A stretch of DNA of 64,000 nt from assembly GCA_021018995.1 (NCBI GenBank), contig CM037588.1, forward strand, positions 39,305,000 through 39,368,999, given 5' to 3'. The translations under genes were made by a program, and so were the position numbers. Shown here one piece after another: positions 43,362-54,970 of the stretch. This DNA is from Chloranthus sessilifolius. Taxonomy: Eukaryota; Streptophyta; Magnoliopsida; Chloranthales; Chloranthaceae. A model generated the notes under the pieces. That model was not told the origin of the DNA and made no database searches. It saw only the letters and a program-made list of their open reading frames with translations. Each line of letters begins with the position of its first letter. Within the stretch, counting starts at the first letter, position 1.

Positions 43362-45792
43362 TGTTAAGACCTGAACAGTACCACTTTTCACCCCTTAACT
43401 TAACCTTTGATTAGACCCTTAGCCATCTAATAAGTTCTTGTTAAGTATTTTATGTAGGTAATAATCAGCAGTGAAATAAGGCCAGGAATCTTGCTAAGGT
43501 GCCTGTTTTGGCACCAGAAGTCCCTCAGAAGGATGGACTCTGAATTCAGACTTGAAATGAGCCTCGCACAGCTGACCCAAGCTTTAGAGGATTCAGGAGA
43601 AATATGCCTCGCGCAGTCCAACTGAGCTTCCCAAGAGTTTACAACAATTTCTTGCGCAGTTGAGTGGCTGAAGAGCTTCAAAAGCACAAACTCGCGCAGC
43701 TCTCGCGAAGCTCAAGAGTAGAACACATTGCATAGTCTCACGCAGTTCAAAGCAGACCTCTCTCAACCTCGCGTAGTTCGCTCAGAACGGTTGAGGAGAG
43801 AGAGCTTTAGAAGACTCTTCGCACAGCTGTCGCGCAATAGCCGCAGGATGCAAATATCAGAAGAGAACTCCTCGCGTAGTTCTCGCGCTATTCAAATCCA
43901 TCCTCGCGAAGATCAACCCAGTGAATGCGCAGCTACCTCGTGACTGCTTGAACTCTAACTCCGCGACATCTGAGGCTTTGTTGTCTACTCAACCTCGCGA
44001 AGCCCAATCCAACGAGAGCGCAATTCTCTACCGTGCGACTGCCTGAAGAGAAAACCAAGGCAACCTCGCGACGGTTGAAGCTTCAATGTCAAACCATCCT
44101 CGCGAAGAGCAAGAGCTACCACGCGACAAGTTTGGGAAACAATAGCTACCTAGTGAAGCTCTGAACTTCAACTTCCATCGCTTTAGCAAAGGACTTTCTG
44201 GGAATTTCCAGTGATTAGGGCACACACTCCCACGCTTAAATCTCTGTCATGTGCCCCGAGGCATCCAAGGATCACTATTAGGCCATGTGGCATCGTTAAA
44301 ATTAGGGTTTCCTAACCCTAATGCATCGCCACACCACTACTATATAAACCCATACTTAGCTTAGGTTTAGATATCTTGGAACACATCTCATCTCTTGGAG
44401 ACTTGATCTGAGATCGTTTTTCTTTTCTTTTGTAGCTGTAAGTAGTTTTCTTTTTCTTTCTCCTTCTCTCCATAGTCCAAAGACTTGCTATGTCTTCTTG
44501 TATGCATTTTGAACTAGTTTAATGGAAGTTTTGTAATAGGATTTTTACAGACGGATTTATGTTTGAATGTGATTCTGCAAGGTGCCGCCTTAGATCCGCC
44601 ATTGCTTTGGCTGTGATTCAAAGCAATGGAGGACTGATTCTAAGGGCCACTCAGATCCAAGTGACCTGTGTGTCTAGGCTATCATGATCCTATACAGCCT
44701 TAGCCCCACCACAGGACCCACTAGATCTGAAATCCCCATGGGAGCTTGAGCTGGTAGCCTTGTGACCATGGTGGTGGCAGCGATATTCTTGTTTTGTCTT
44801 GGGCTCTGTGAGGAGGATAGCCTCTGGGATAGTCTGTGACCATTCAAGTGGACAGGTTATAGCCTTAGGGTGATTCTAATCCACCGATCCAAGATGGATC
44901 CTTCTTCTCTGCACCTGAGCTTGTATTAGCATGGTGGGAGATTGTACAGAGGCAGACTCCCCTATATTTGTATAGATCCGCTATCAGATGTTAGATCTGA
45001 TCTGGTTATAGAGATTATAGGCTTGTGACTGGACCATTGTAGCCTCACTCAAGCAATGGACAGCTAGATCGAAGGTTGTACTCAATCTCTTGCTGGTTCT
45101 ATGTGTCTGGGCTATCATGGTCCTATACAGCCTTAGCCCCACACATAGAGCTTTAGAGGTTGAGGTTCCCTATGGATTCTTGAGCTGGTAGCCTGGATAA
45201 AATCGTGTTTGCAATGATTAACTTGTTTTGACCCATCTCTGGATTGTGGTTCCCCTATGGGATAGTCTGTGACCATTTGAGTGGACAGGTTATAACCTTA
45301 AGTGATTGGATCATGGCACAGAGATGGGTTGGATTCTTTCTCCTCTGTGGTGATAACGTAGCCATTGGACAGGATTTCTATAACATCAGATCTAAATCTG
45401 AGTTATAAAACTCCTCTGATCTAGGCTCAATAACATACTTCTCACCCTTTTATATTTATTTTCCACACTCCATCCATCCTCTCAACCCTTTCTGTAGTTT
45501 AGACATTAGGGTACCTTAGGATCTGTAAACTAAGTGACCTTAAACTCCCTTCCCTTAAGGACTGCCAGATCTGTAGTCAGATCTGGATGGACTACTAGAG
45601 ATGGCTCCCTTGGAGCTGTAGATCACCTTTCCCTGTGAGACAAACTCTTACTTATCAAAACTTGCCACAATGGACCCTGTATCTTGCAGGTCTATGACTT
45701 CTCAGTCATGCTGATTTCATCCCCTACTTTATTTTGATTTTAAATTTCTTTTACCATAAATAAATAAAGAAAGCACAGCTGGGGTCGCAACA
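43362..45792 (+). mobile_element. Athila-A 3' LTR
   Basis: 2431 bp, TGTTAAGACC to GGGTCGCAACA, aligned with the 5' LTR. It keeps more intact CGCG words than the 5' LTR (for example CTCGCGCAGCTCTCGCGAAG against CTCGTGCAGCTCTTGCGAAG), which looks like CpG decay proceeding unequally. TATA box near 44339. Confidence 0.95.
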
Positions 45793-45797
45793 TGTAT
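45793..45797 (+). repeat. target site duplication of Athila-A, right copy
   Basis: TGTAT directly after the LTR end, matching 32220-32224. Tat-2 gag resumes beyond it. Confidence 0.9.
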
Positions 45798-46976
45798 TGG
45801 GTTGGGTATGATGAGTGAATGGGATTTTAAGGTATTTGTGGAGGGTATGGGTATGAGGTTCTAAGGCTTTGGCCTTGCTGGGCTTGGGTAAGGGGTAAGG
45901 AGGTTGGATGGGTTTGGATCATAGGATCCGGATGGGTTGGGATCATGGTGCTCTGATGGGCTTGGCCAGTTGGGCCTTGGTGGGTCTAGCCCATTGGGCC
46001 CTGATGGTCCGAGCCATTGGGCCCTGGTGGGTCTGACCCATTAGGCCTTGGTGCCCCTTCCACGGGTCTCCTGGTATATGGGGGGCTTGAAGGTTATGGA
46101 TGATGGGGGGTTAATGGGGGTCATGGGGGAAAGAGGCATGGAGACTTGATAATGTATGGGATGGGTTTATGAGGGGTGGATGAGGGAGGCTATCTTGTGA
46201 GGCCTTCCATATAGTGTAGGCCTTCCACATCTCATCCGTCATGGCCATCAGATTGGGTGGTGGGATGGATGCAAAGGGTACATCTGATGGAAGGGGAGCA
46301 TGTGGCATGGATGGGGTGGGTATATGGGAAAAAATGGGCATGACCCGAAAAAAATTAGGCATGACCTGGGTGGATGGGGGGATGTATGATGGATTGGGAT
46401 TAGGGGAACGATGTGGAGTGGATATGGGAGGACTATTCATGGCTTTGGTGTATGTGAAGGAGTGTGGTATGTTTGGATTAGATGGGGATGATGGGGATAT
46501 GTTGGAAGTAGTAGGAAAGTGGGGTGAATTTGGGTTTGAGGCGGGGAAAGAGTATGATGGAACATAGGGTGGACTTTTGGTGATGGTGGAGGGGGGGAAA
46601 TTAGGGTTGTTTGGATTTGAGGGGAAATGGGGTAAAAAATGGGGCATATGCGGGGTGGATGGATCTTGAGTGGATGTGGGCGGGGAGAGGGATAAATTTT
46701 GGATGGGTGCGGATGGGAAGATGGGTGGATCGAAGGGTCCGGTGACAGTGAATGGTGGTAGGGTGAGTGGGATGGAGGTAAAAGTCTCTTCCGAATGGGA
46801 ATGACTGGGGGAATGTGCTGGGGATGAATCGGGATGGGCGTATGCCGGATCCACTGCCCCCGACCTGGCTTGGGGGCGGGATGGGTACGGGTGCCTCGGA
46901 TGGGGCCCGTAAAGCTTTCTCCTTCTCCCTCTGCGGGATGACGAGGGATAAGGCGATGTCGTTGTGCTGGGCCCAC
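45798..46976 (-). pseudogene. Tat-2 gag, N-terminal proline-rich part
   Basis: Minus-strand readings from about 46976 begin with basic and charged sequence (LWAQHNDIALSLVIPQREKE, then PSEAPVPIPPPSQVGGSGSG) and pass into a long Pro/Ser/His-rich stretch (46850-46250) with a final block LMAMTDEMWKAYTIWKASQD near 46230. The plus strand is correspondingly G-rich. Position between leader and gag core identifies it as the gag N-terminus. Two overlapping frames are open for long stretches, which is common in biased sequence. Confidence 0.55.
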
Positions 46977-48325
46977 AAAGTTTTTTCCTTTTTGATTTTT
47001 GTGGTGATGACTCTTTTTTTATTTATTATATTTTTTATTGAAAATGGCAAGTAAATACCTTACAATGAAGAATTCTTGAGCCTTGGAATTCCCATTTTGG
47101 GTGGTGTTTGTACCCTAAATATCTCTCGCGGTAGGATTCCAACGCACTTAGGAAGAATCAAAGGGAAACCCTTTGATCTATTGAAGGCACAGGAATCAAC
47201 GCAAACAACTCGATCCCCGGAGCAAGTAAAAAAGAAGTTACCCTCTTTTGGCAGGCGAGGGCGTATTGGGTTTTGAAGAATGCGGGATTTATCTGGGGTG
47301 CTAAACCACTAAGCAGGGAACTCCGGGAGGTGAAGATTGGCCTCAGCTTCGGGCTGCCTAACCCAGGACAAACTTGGCGTGTGTATTATATGCGCCAGGC
47401 CAAATTCTGGAGAATATGGCTTGGTGTGTGTATTATACATGTCAGGCTAATTCTGTTTAGTTTTGGCTTGGCATGTGTAATATACATGCCAGAGCAATTC
47501 TGGGTAAAAATGGCTTGGCGTGGATTTTACACACGCCAGGCAGAAATAGAGTATATAACTACAGTGATAGCAAAACAGCAAGCCCGAAATTGGTCCCTTT
47601 TTGTGGTTTTCTGGATGCGATGCTTCCGGGGGACTGACTTTCTTGTTATAACAGGTCCCTCCTCTCTGATCCTAGGGATACAAGGTTTGATTCGGAACAA
47701 CTAAACGCACTCTCCCAGGGCTTTAAGCTTTGTAACCGGCTCGGTCACCCACCCGATATACCTCTAGCGCAAGCGCCTTCTCAGATACTGGATGGGGTGG
47801 TTCTTTTCAGGATCATTACCACTAGGGGTTGTCGTCGTAATAAGAATTGGGATGTTTGTACCTTTGCCTAAACCCCCCCTCCCTTTTGTAAAATCTACCC
47901 AACATAAAAATTCAATTAAGTCCCCCTATTGGTTCAATTTTAATTTCAGTTTTAAGGGAGTTTGCTTAATGTTCAAAGACCGAGGGTGATGGCCCTATGC
48001 TGCTTCTACGGGCCGGCGTTCATTGTTAGGATATGATTGCGAAAAGTAAAAGCCCACATAGGCCCCCAAAATGGCTAAGGCGTGTAAATGCGCAAGTAAG
48101 CTCACCAATCGGCGAAGCCATGCAAGTGACAAGAAAGTAAGGGAAAGTAAAGACGATGCACTAGTAGGCCCGCCAATTTGCTAAGACACGTAAATGACAG
48201 AAAAGTAGGGGTGAGTAAAAATAAATAGAATCATAGGGGTGAGTAAAACCAAGGGAAAAATAACAAAGTGTTAGTAAAAATAAAGGAAAAGGCCAACTTT
48301 CAAGGGGAAGCTCTACTATCTATTC
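46977..48325 (-). other. Tat-2 5' leader
   Basis: About 1.35 kb between gag and PBS on the minus strand. It contains palindrome array P5 and otherwise no supported gene. The plus-strand reading at 47273-47704 is produced by the repeats. CACGTAAATGCGC-type words recur around 48060-48200. Confidence 0.55.
47374..47539. repeat. palindromic repeat array P5 (4 units) in the Tat-2 leader
   Basis: Palindromes at 47374-47398, 47421-47446, 47468-47491 and 47515-47539 (46-48 bp spacing), arms TGGCGTGTGTA and TACACACGCCA with substitutions. Spacers share GCAATTCTGG and TGGCTTGG. About 400-560 bp upstream of the gag region on the minus strand. Confidence 0.85.
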
Positions 48326-48341
48326 CCCAGCAGAGTCGCCA
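48326..48341 (-). other. Tat-2 primer binding site candidate
   Basis: On the minus strand TGGCGACTCTGCTGGG begins two bases inside the end of the 5' LTR, the usual place for a PBS. I could not assign the tRNA with confidence. Confidence 0.6.
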
Positions 48342-48343
48342 TC

Positions 48344-49867
48344 TGTGCAATCGCAGATTTTCGATGATCTCGTCGTGATGATGCACACTCGCGAAAATAT
48401 AGAGTCTCCACCCAGAGCTTTTTGTGTTTCGGGAAACCCAAATCAATTTGATGAGTACTGAAGTGCCAAAAATGTGACTTTGATTCACCGATCTATACCA
48501 AAGGCTCTTGGGTAGGGGCTTCGATTATCGATTAGGAAGGTGTTATACACCCGATCAACCCGCTCAAAAGTGGTCTCTACTCATGGCCAAAATATAAAAA
48601 TAAAAATAAAAATAAAAGAGCACTTCTTCTTACCCGAAGGCACTTGGATCCTATTTGTGCCCCTCCTTAATTATCAAGATTTCGGCGGCGTAACGGCATA
48701 AATTCAAGGATAAAAGAAAAGCTAAGAAGGTAGAGGAGTAGAGGGGAGAGCTGGAGCTCTCAGACCCTTGTGGCACAGCTGTAGACCTTCGCGTAGGTGC
48801 ACTTGATGAGCTTTCGGTAGCTTGGATGATGGAAGAGGGGGTTCTAACCACTACAGCTTGCTAGCTAGGGGGTACTAGAGGAGGGCTAGAGGGTAGCTCT
48901 CACCTAAACTAGGAAATTTTTGATGAAAGGTGGGGTCTAAAGGAGATTTTGAAGTTCTGGAATTTGTATGAAAATGGTGCACCAAAGGAGAGGAAAGCTC
49001 TCTCTTAATCTTTTTTCTCTTATAAATTTTTTTCAAGCCATTTGTAAGGGGGGGTGCCTCTCTATTTATAGAAAAAGAGAGGGTTAGGGGGGTACTTTAG
49101 GGCTAATTAGGGTTGGCAATTAGGTAATCCTAACATCTAAGGTTTCCTAGGATTTTAAGGTTATAGATATGTGTGAGGATAGGATCAATGGTAGATGATA
49201 GGGTGAGGTTTCAAATGACTAGATGGTTGCAAATAGGGTAAACAGGGGTACAACAATCCTAATGAAACCCACCCTAAACATTGGGATGGTCAACAAGTCA
49301 AACCTTAAAAGTGAATTTCGAGCAAAAACCAGAGGTTACTATAGCCAACCTTGGCATGTGTATTACCCACGCCAAGTATAGCTACAGTGTCCTGAAAGTC
49401 AAAGCCCGCAAGGGGGGCCACCTATACTTGGCGTGTGTAATATACACGCAAAGCCATTTCTGGGAAAAAATGGCTTGGTGTGTGTAATATACACGCCATG
49501 CATGCCTTTACTAGGTGCATGTTGGGTCACTTTTTGGATCGCCATAACTTTTGAAGTACAACTCCGATTGAGGTGATTTTTAGCTTGTTGGAAAGCTGGG
49601 AACCTCTACTTTTTAATGGTATAGGATTTGGTCTCATTAGAGGTCCCTACCAACTCTGGTACATCTCACTCTAACCATGCCCAGGAGGGTTAACTAAGGG
49701 TTCCAAAGAGGTTTCTAAAGATTTGGGGTAATTCCTAAGGGTTTGAGTAAGTTTCTAAGGGTTTGGGAAGATTCCTAAGGTTACGAGAGGTGCTAACAGA
49801 AGCTCGGGGGTGCGCCACTCTCGAAGTATGTCTCGATCAGGCCTTGGGCCAAATTTGGGTGTTTACA
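48344..49867 (-). mobile_element. Tat-2 5' LTR
   Basis: 1524 bp on the minus strand, from TGTAAACACCCAAATTTGGC at 49867 to GCGATTGCACA at 48344, followed by the PBS. It aligns with the Tat-1 LTR at both ends. Minus-strand TATA box TCTATAAATAGAGA at 49059-49072. AACCCTTAGAAAC-type repeats lie at 49690-49790 and palindrome array P6 at 49351-49498. Confidence 0.85.
49351..49498. repeat. palindromic repeat array P6 (3 units) in Tat-2 LTR U3
   Basis: Palindromes at 49351-49374, 49428-49450 and 49474-49498. The last two are 46 bp apart; the first is offset. Arms are GGCGTGTGTA-type. They lie 280-430 bp upstream of the LTR TATA box, the same place as P3 in Tat-1. Confidence 0.85.
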
Positions 49868-49918
49868 GTTTACATTTCCTTGTTTGCTAGGGACTAGCAA
49901 AGCTAAACTTTGGGGGTG
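49868..49918 (+). mobile_element. Athila-C 3' UTR end and polypurine tract
   Basis: TTCCTTGTTTGCTAGGGACTAG... ends in CTTTGGGGGTG, the Athila-type polypurine tract, directly before an LTR. The same sequence lies inverted at 56448-56500. Tat-2's LTR abuts it at 49867. Confidence 0.75.
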
Positions 49919-51403
49919 TGATCAGTCATAGAATATATCATTTTATCACCCTTAACTTAGTGATGTTAAGACTTAGTTTGCTACTAACAAGTTAATGATG
50001 TGCAGATATTAAAGAAAAATAGTAAAAGAGAGTCATAATGTTAATATTCATCAAAATGAACTTAAAAAGTAGTAAAAAGACAATTGAGGGTAAGAAGACG
50101 ATTCGCCACCTATTGAAAGCTAAGAAATCGTATTTTACGATTGAGCGCTAATACTGAAGCCAAAGAAGAGAAAAATGAGAAATTATAATTTATGATTCTT
50201 CAAGGGATGATTCTTCATAAAGCGACAAAAGAGTAAAAGGCGCTATAGAAGAAAGCGATCGTTCGTTATAAAGAATAGTCCAGTATGAAAGTCATGGGAG
50301 CTGAAGAAAGAGAAAATCGTGATTTATGATTTTCTAAAGAAAGAGAATAATCGTGATTTATGATTGTATGAATAGAAGCTTTCCCTTTATTGTTGTTGCT
50401 GATCATGTGAGTGAAGACTATCACCACTATAAACTGAATTAGAAGTCACGGATCTGAGAAGATTGATGAAGATAGACTCGTAAGATCTTTGCTGCTGTTA
50501 TCAAGGAAAGAAATCTGAAACTCATCAATCGTTGAAAGCAAGGAAGAATAGAATTAGAATTAGAGTTATATTAGGAATCTTTTATTTTAGTAGTTTCCTT
50601 TCTTAGAATTAGATCTCTGTAAACTGACTCTTATGATCTATAATAAGAGGGCTCGGCATAGGAATAATCATCGAAGAATTTCACAACATCAATTGACAAC
50701 TGAGGTCTATGTTTTCCCCAGATCAAAGTAGTTTAAGATTTACAAAGTAACATCGTCCATAGTTCTTTGAGGTTTTACTTGACAACCAAGGTTGAGAAAG
50801 CTGAAAGATCAATCCTTTGGATGGTTCTACTTTTGCTTTCTCTTTTAGATTTTACTTTATTTTTAGTTTAAATTTTATATACTTTGTAAACATCTTCGAA
50901 TTTTGATTTGAATTGACAACTCAAGTTAAAGTTTGCAGATTAGTGTAACGGTTTTACTTTTCCATCTTCAATTTTCTTGAATTTGATTGACGCCCAGATT
51001 TTAGGAGATTGTTGATTAGATTAAATTTATATTGAAGAATTTTAGTTTTTGATTGGCGACCAAATTCTGGAAGGCTGCAATATGGTGTAACAGTATTTTA
51101 AAATTATAAACATCCGACAGCTAAAGGTTGAGATTGACGACCTCGATCTGAAGAAGGAGGATTAGGATTTATTTTCATGTAATTAGATTAAGGAACCCAT
51201 TCTTTTATTCATATTTTTCCAGTAGTTTAGGACTTAAAAGATAAAGATAGTTTTTAAAACAAGAATATAAAAATCTATAAGAAGATAATCACTTCTTCGT
51301 GGGATCGATCCTATCGCTACGCTATAATTTCCAATGAGTGCTTGAAATAGGTTAAGGCTTGATTTTAATTTAAATATATACATACTATAAACCGATTACT
51401 ACA
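49919..51403 (+). mobile_element. Athila-C LTR, forward copy
   Basis: About 1485 bp, starting TGATCAGTCATAG after a polypurine tract. The right edge is taken at TACTACA (51403), where identity with the inverted copy has just ended; it may be 10-15 bases shorter. The second half carries six spaced TTGAC words. About 11 differences in the first 96 bases from the inverted copy (about 11%), so it is older than Athila-A. Confidence 0.75.
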
Positions 51404-54400
51404 TAGGTTGGAGAGGCATGTCTGATATGCCAATCACCAACACACTCCTTAGAGGATTGTCCATCTGCTGGTCAATACCATGAGCAGGTTATGGAGCATG
51501 CTAATGCTGCCCAATTAAATGGACAACAGCCTGCTGGGTATTCATGGAGGAACCTCCCCAATCTAAGGTGGAGACAAGATAATTATCAGCAACCCCAATA
51601 GCAACAGCAAGGATTGCCATATAGACCACAACAACAATATGATCAAGGTTATGCTCCTAAACAATAATTTCTCCAGTTTGCTCCACAGCCAAATCAGTTG
51701 GCTTTGCCCCCACCACAGCCTATAGCACCCTCATTTGAGGAGCAGGTTTTTTCATCACTGCAAAACCTGAGCTCCTTATCACAGATTGTGAACTCTCACA
51801 GTCAAAGTATTAAAAAAATTGAGGACCAGCTTGGTTAAATCTCCAACACTCTGACCAGGAGAGAAGAAGGTAGGCTCCCAAGCCAGACCATGACCAATCC
51901 CAAGGGTCAGTATATGATTGGTGAAGGTTCATCAACCCATGAGGAAGCTAAAGCAATCACAACCCTAAGGAGTGGTAAGCTGGTGGACAATCAAGTGAGC
52001 ATGGAAGCAAAAGAGAGTGTATAAGGAGAAGAAGACTCATTCCCTGCTGATAAGCAGGAGCACAATAATGGGGATGTAGTTGAGCCCCTATAAAAGGAAA
52101 AAAATGAGAAAAGTAAAATAAAAAAAAGTGTGAATGATACAGCTAGGCTAGCAGTTGAGGTACCAGCAGTACCTTAGCTGTCATTTCCTCATGCTCTCAA
52201 AGGCTCTTCTCCTTTTGACAAGGGGAATGCCAAAATGGAGGAAATGATGGAGACCTTTAAGCAAGTTAAAATTAATTTACCACTGCTTGATGCAATTAAA
52301 CAGGTCTCAGCCTATTCTACATTCCTTAAGGATGTGTGTACCCAAAAGAGAAAGGCAAGGATTCATTTCTCTAAGAAAGTCTTTGAAATTGAGAAAGTCA
52401 AATGTATTTTGTCTATAGCTACACCAGCTAAAATTTAGGGCCCTGGGGTACCTACTATCCCCTGCATTATTAGTGATCACACCATAGGCAGAGCTCTTTT
52501 AGACTTGGGAGCCAATGTAAACCTGCTGACATACTTAGTGTATGAACAGCTGAGTTTGGGGGAACTAAAACCAACACCTGTAGTTCTCCAATTGGCTGAC
52601 AGGTCTGAGAGGATGCCTATGGGAATTGTTGAAGATGAGTTGGTGGGGGTTGGATAAATTTTTCTACCTTGCTAACTTTCTGGTTTTAGATATGAAATCT
52701 TCCAAATGTTGCACCCCAATCCCTGTTATCCTGGGCAGGCCATTTTTGGTGACAGCCAATGCTTGCATTCAATGTAGGTCTGGGGTGATGAAAGTCACTT
52801 TTGGAAATATGAAAGTGAAGCTTAATGTGCACAATACTGCCAAGCAACCTCAGCTGGACAATAAGGATTGCTTTGTAGTTGATGTACTATAGGAATTGGT
52901 GGAAGAGAATTTATCCAATCTACTGAATTGGGATAAAATGTGTGATGGTTTTGAAGATGTGTGGACTGAGGTTGTTAAGCAGGAGGCCCAAACTTCCATT
53001 GTTGAAGAAAGGAACACCTTGGATTCTTCAGTGGGCCTAGTGCAGTACTCTACATGGAGACCCACATTGTTGACCCTACCTCAGCCTTCCAAGGCACCTT
53101 TGCTGTCTTCAATAGTTAGTCTACCAGATCTGGAGCTCAAGCAACTTTCAACATCTTTGAAATATACTTTTCTGGGAGTGAATGAAAAGCTACCTGCGAT
53201 TATTTCTTCCTCTCTCACTGTGGAGTAGGAGGAATTACTTAAGGTCCTTAAGAAGCATAGGAAAGCAATTAGCTGGACCATTGCTGATTTGGGAGGAATA
53301 GACCCATCTGTTTATATGCATAAAATTCATTTGTAAGAGGTTTCCAACCCTCTAGGGAAATACAGAGAAAATTGAACCCTCATATGCAAAAAGTAGTCAT
53401 GAAAGAAATTGTGAAATTGTTGGATGTTGGAGTCATTTACCCCATTTCGGACTCTGAGTGGGTCTTACCTATCCAGGTGGTCCCTAAGAAGTCTGGCATC
53501 ACTGTCACGGCAAATGAGTCTTGAGAATTAGTACCAACCAGAGAGACAACTGGTTGGAGAGTGTGCATAGACTATAGAAAACTGAACTCCAAGACCAGAA
53601 AGGATCACTTCCCATTACCCTTCATTGATCAGATTTTGGATAAGCTGGCAGGCTGAACATATTACTGCTTTCTTGATAGATTTTCTGATTACAATCAGAT
53701 ACCAGTGTATCCATAAGACCAGGAAAAGACTACTTTCACTTGTCCATTTGACACTTTTACTTATAGAAGAATCCCATTTGGACTGTGCAATGCTCCTGCC
53801 ACCATCCAAAGGTGCATGTATGTAATTTTTTCTGATATGCTTGATAAGTTTTTAGAGATTTTCATGGATAATTTTTCAGTTTATGGGGATAAGTTTAGTC
53901 AATGTTTGCATCACTTCTGCCTTGTACTTCAAAGGTGTGAAGAAACTAACTTGGTTTTGAGTTGGGAGAAAAGCCATTTCATGGTCACCCAAGGCATTGT
54001 GCTTGGCCAGGTGGTATCCCAAAAAGGCATTGAAGTTGACAAGGCAAAAATTGACCTGATTTCTCACTTTCCCCCACCAAAAATAATCAAGCAAATTAGA
54101 TCATTTTTAGGACATGCAAGATTTTATAGAAGGTTTATCAAAGACTTCACCAAGATCTCTAAACCTCTATGCCACTTACTTTGTCAAGATGTGCCATTAG
54201 TGTTTGATGCTGAATGTCTTGAAGCATTTGAGATTTTGAAGAAATGTCTAACCTCCGCCCTTGTGATCCAAGGACCTAATTATGCTCTGCCCTTTGAACT
54301 AATGTGTGATGCATCTTATTTTGTTGTTGGAGTTGTGTTGGGACAGAGAAAAGAGAAACTGCCCTATGTACTTTACTATGCCAGTAGGACAATGACAAAA

Positions 54401-54970
54401 GCTCAGCTGAACTATACAACAACTAAGAAAGAGCTTCTGTCTGTTGTCTTTACTTTGGACAAATTTAGACCTTATTTACTAGGGTCTAACATTATAATTT
54501 TCACTAACTACTTTGCCCTAAAATATCTGCTGGCAAAGAAAGATGTAAAGCTAAGGCTGATTAGATGGATTTTACTCCTGCAGGAGTTTGATCTTAAAAT
54601 CAAAGATAAGAAAGGGGAAGAGAATGTGGTTGCTGACCACTTGTCAAGGATCTTGAGTGTAGATTGTGCTGCAACACCATTGAAAGACAACTTCCCTGAT
54701 GAGCAATTATTTGCCATCCAGTCAAGTGTGCCCTAGTTTTCCAATATAGTAAACTACCTTGCTGTTGGTAGAATCCCTTCCCACTGGTCCAAGATGGAAA
54801 AAAACTTATTCCTTTCACAAGTCAAATATTTTTTTTGGCAAGATCCATACCTGAATAAGTATTGTGCAGACCAAGTAATCAGAAAATGTATCCTTCAAAG
54901 TTACACCCATAGTATTCTAACCATGTGTCATAAAAATGCCTGGGGGGGACATTTTGGAGGAAAAAAGACA
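51404..54970 (+). pseudogene. Athila-type gag-pol fragment enclosed by inverted LTRs
   Basis: Starts in the gag zinc knuckle (CLICQSPTHSLEDCPSAGQY region), then protease (IPVILGRPFLVTANACIQCR, 52710-52770), RT (53400-54120, with [15 protein letters not shown] and [17 protein letters not shown]), RNase H ([51 protein letters not shown]), and ends in the integrase zinc finger (CHKNAWGGHFGGKKT, 54930-54970). It parallels Athila-A 35950-39600 block for block. Heavily decayed, by my estimate well over ten interruptions. Confidence 0.85.

Larger units (their letters stand above)
32225..45792 (+). mobile_element. Athila-A: near-complete Athila-lineage Ty3/gypsy element
   Basis: 13.57 kb element inserted in Tat-2 gag, opposite to Tat-2. 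Both LTRs, PBS, PPT and a TGTAT target duplication are present. Internal order: gag, protease, RT, RNase H, integrase, spacer, short proline-rich ORF, long 3' UTR. Over the first 275 or so LTR bases I count about 15 differences (about 5%). This would be about 2 million years at the rate often used for grasses, more with slower clocks. It is the youngest dated event here. The coding region is broken, by my estimate about half a dozen times. Confidence 0.95.
19738..49867 (-). mobile_element. Tat-2: Ty3/gypsy Tat/Ogre-like element, minus strand, interrupted by Athila-A
   Basis: Same family as Tat-1 but inverted. Read right to left: 5' LTR (49867-48344), PBS, leader, gag (split by Athila-A), protease, RT, RNase H domains, integrase, repeat-rich 3' region, and antisense genes Y and X on the plus strand. 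The part beyond gene X and the 3' LTR, present in Tat-1, are missing; the element ends at a junction near 19738. It is broken, by my estimate about ten or more times in gag-pol. Without Athila-A about 16.6 kb remains, within the size range of Ogre-like elements. Confidence 0.85.

Noticed and set aside
46241-46567. Plus-strand glycine/methionine-rich ORF of 108 codons
   Set aside because: It is the complement of the proline-rich gag N-terminus of Tat-2.
47273-47704. Plus-strand 143-codon ORF in the Tat-2 leader
   Set aside because: It runs through palindrome array P5 and its repeated spacers; the coding look is produced by the repeats.
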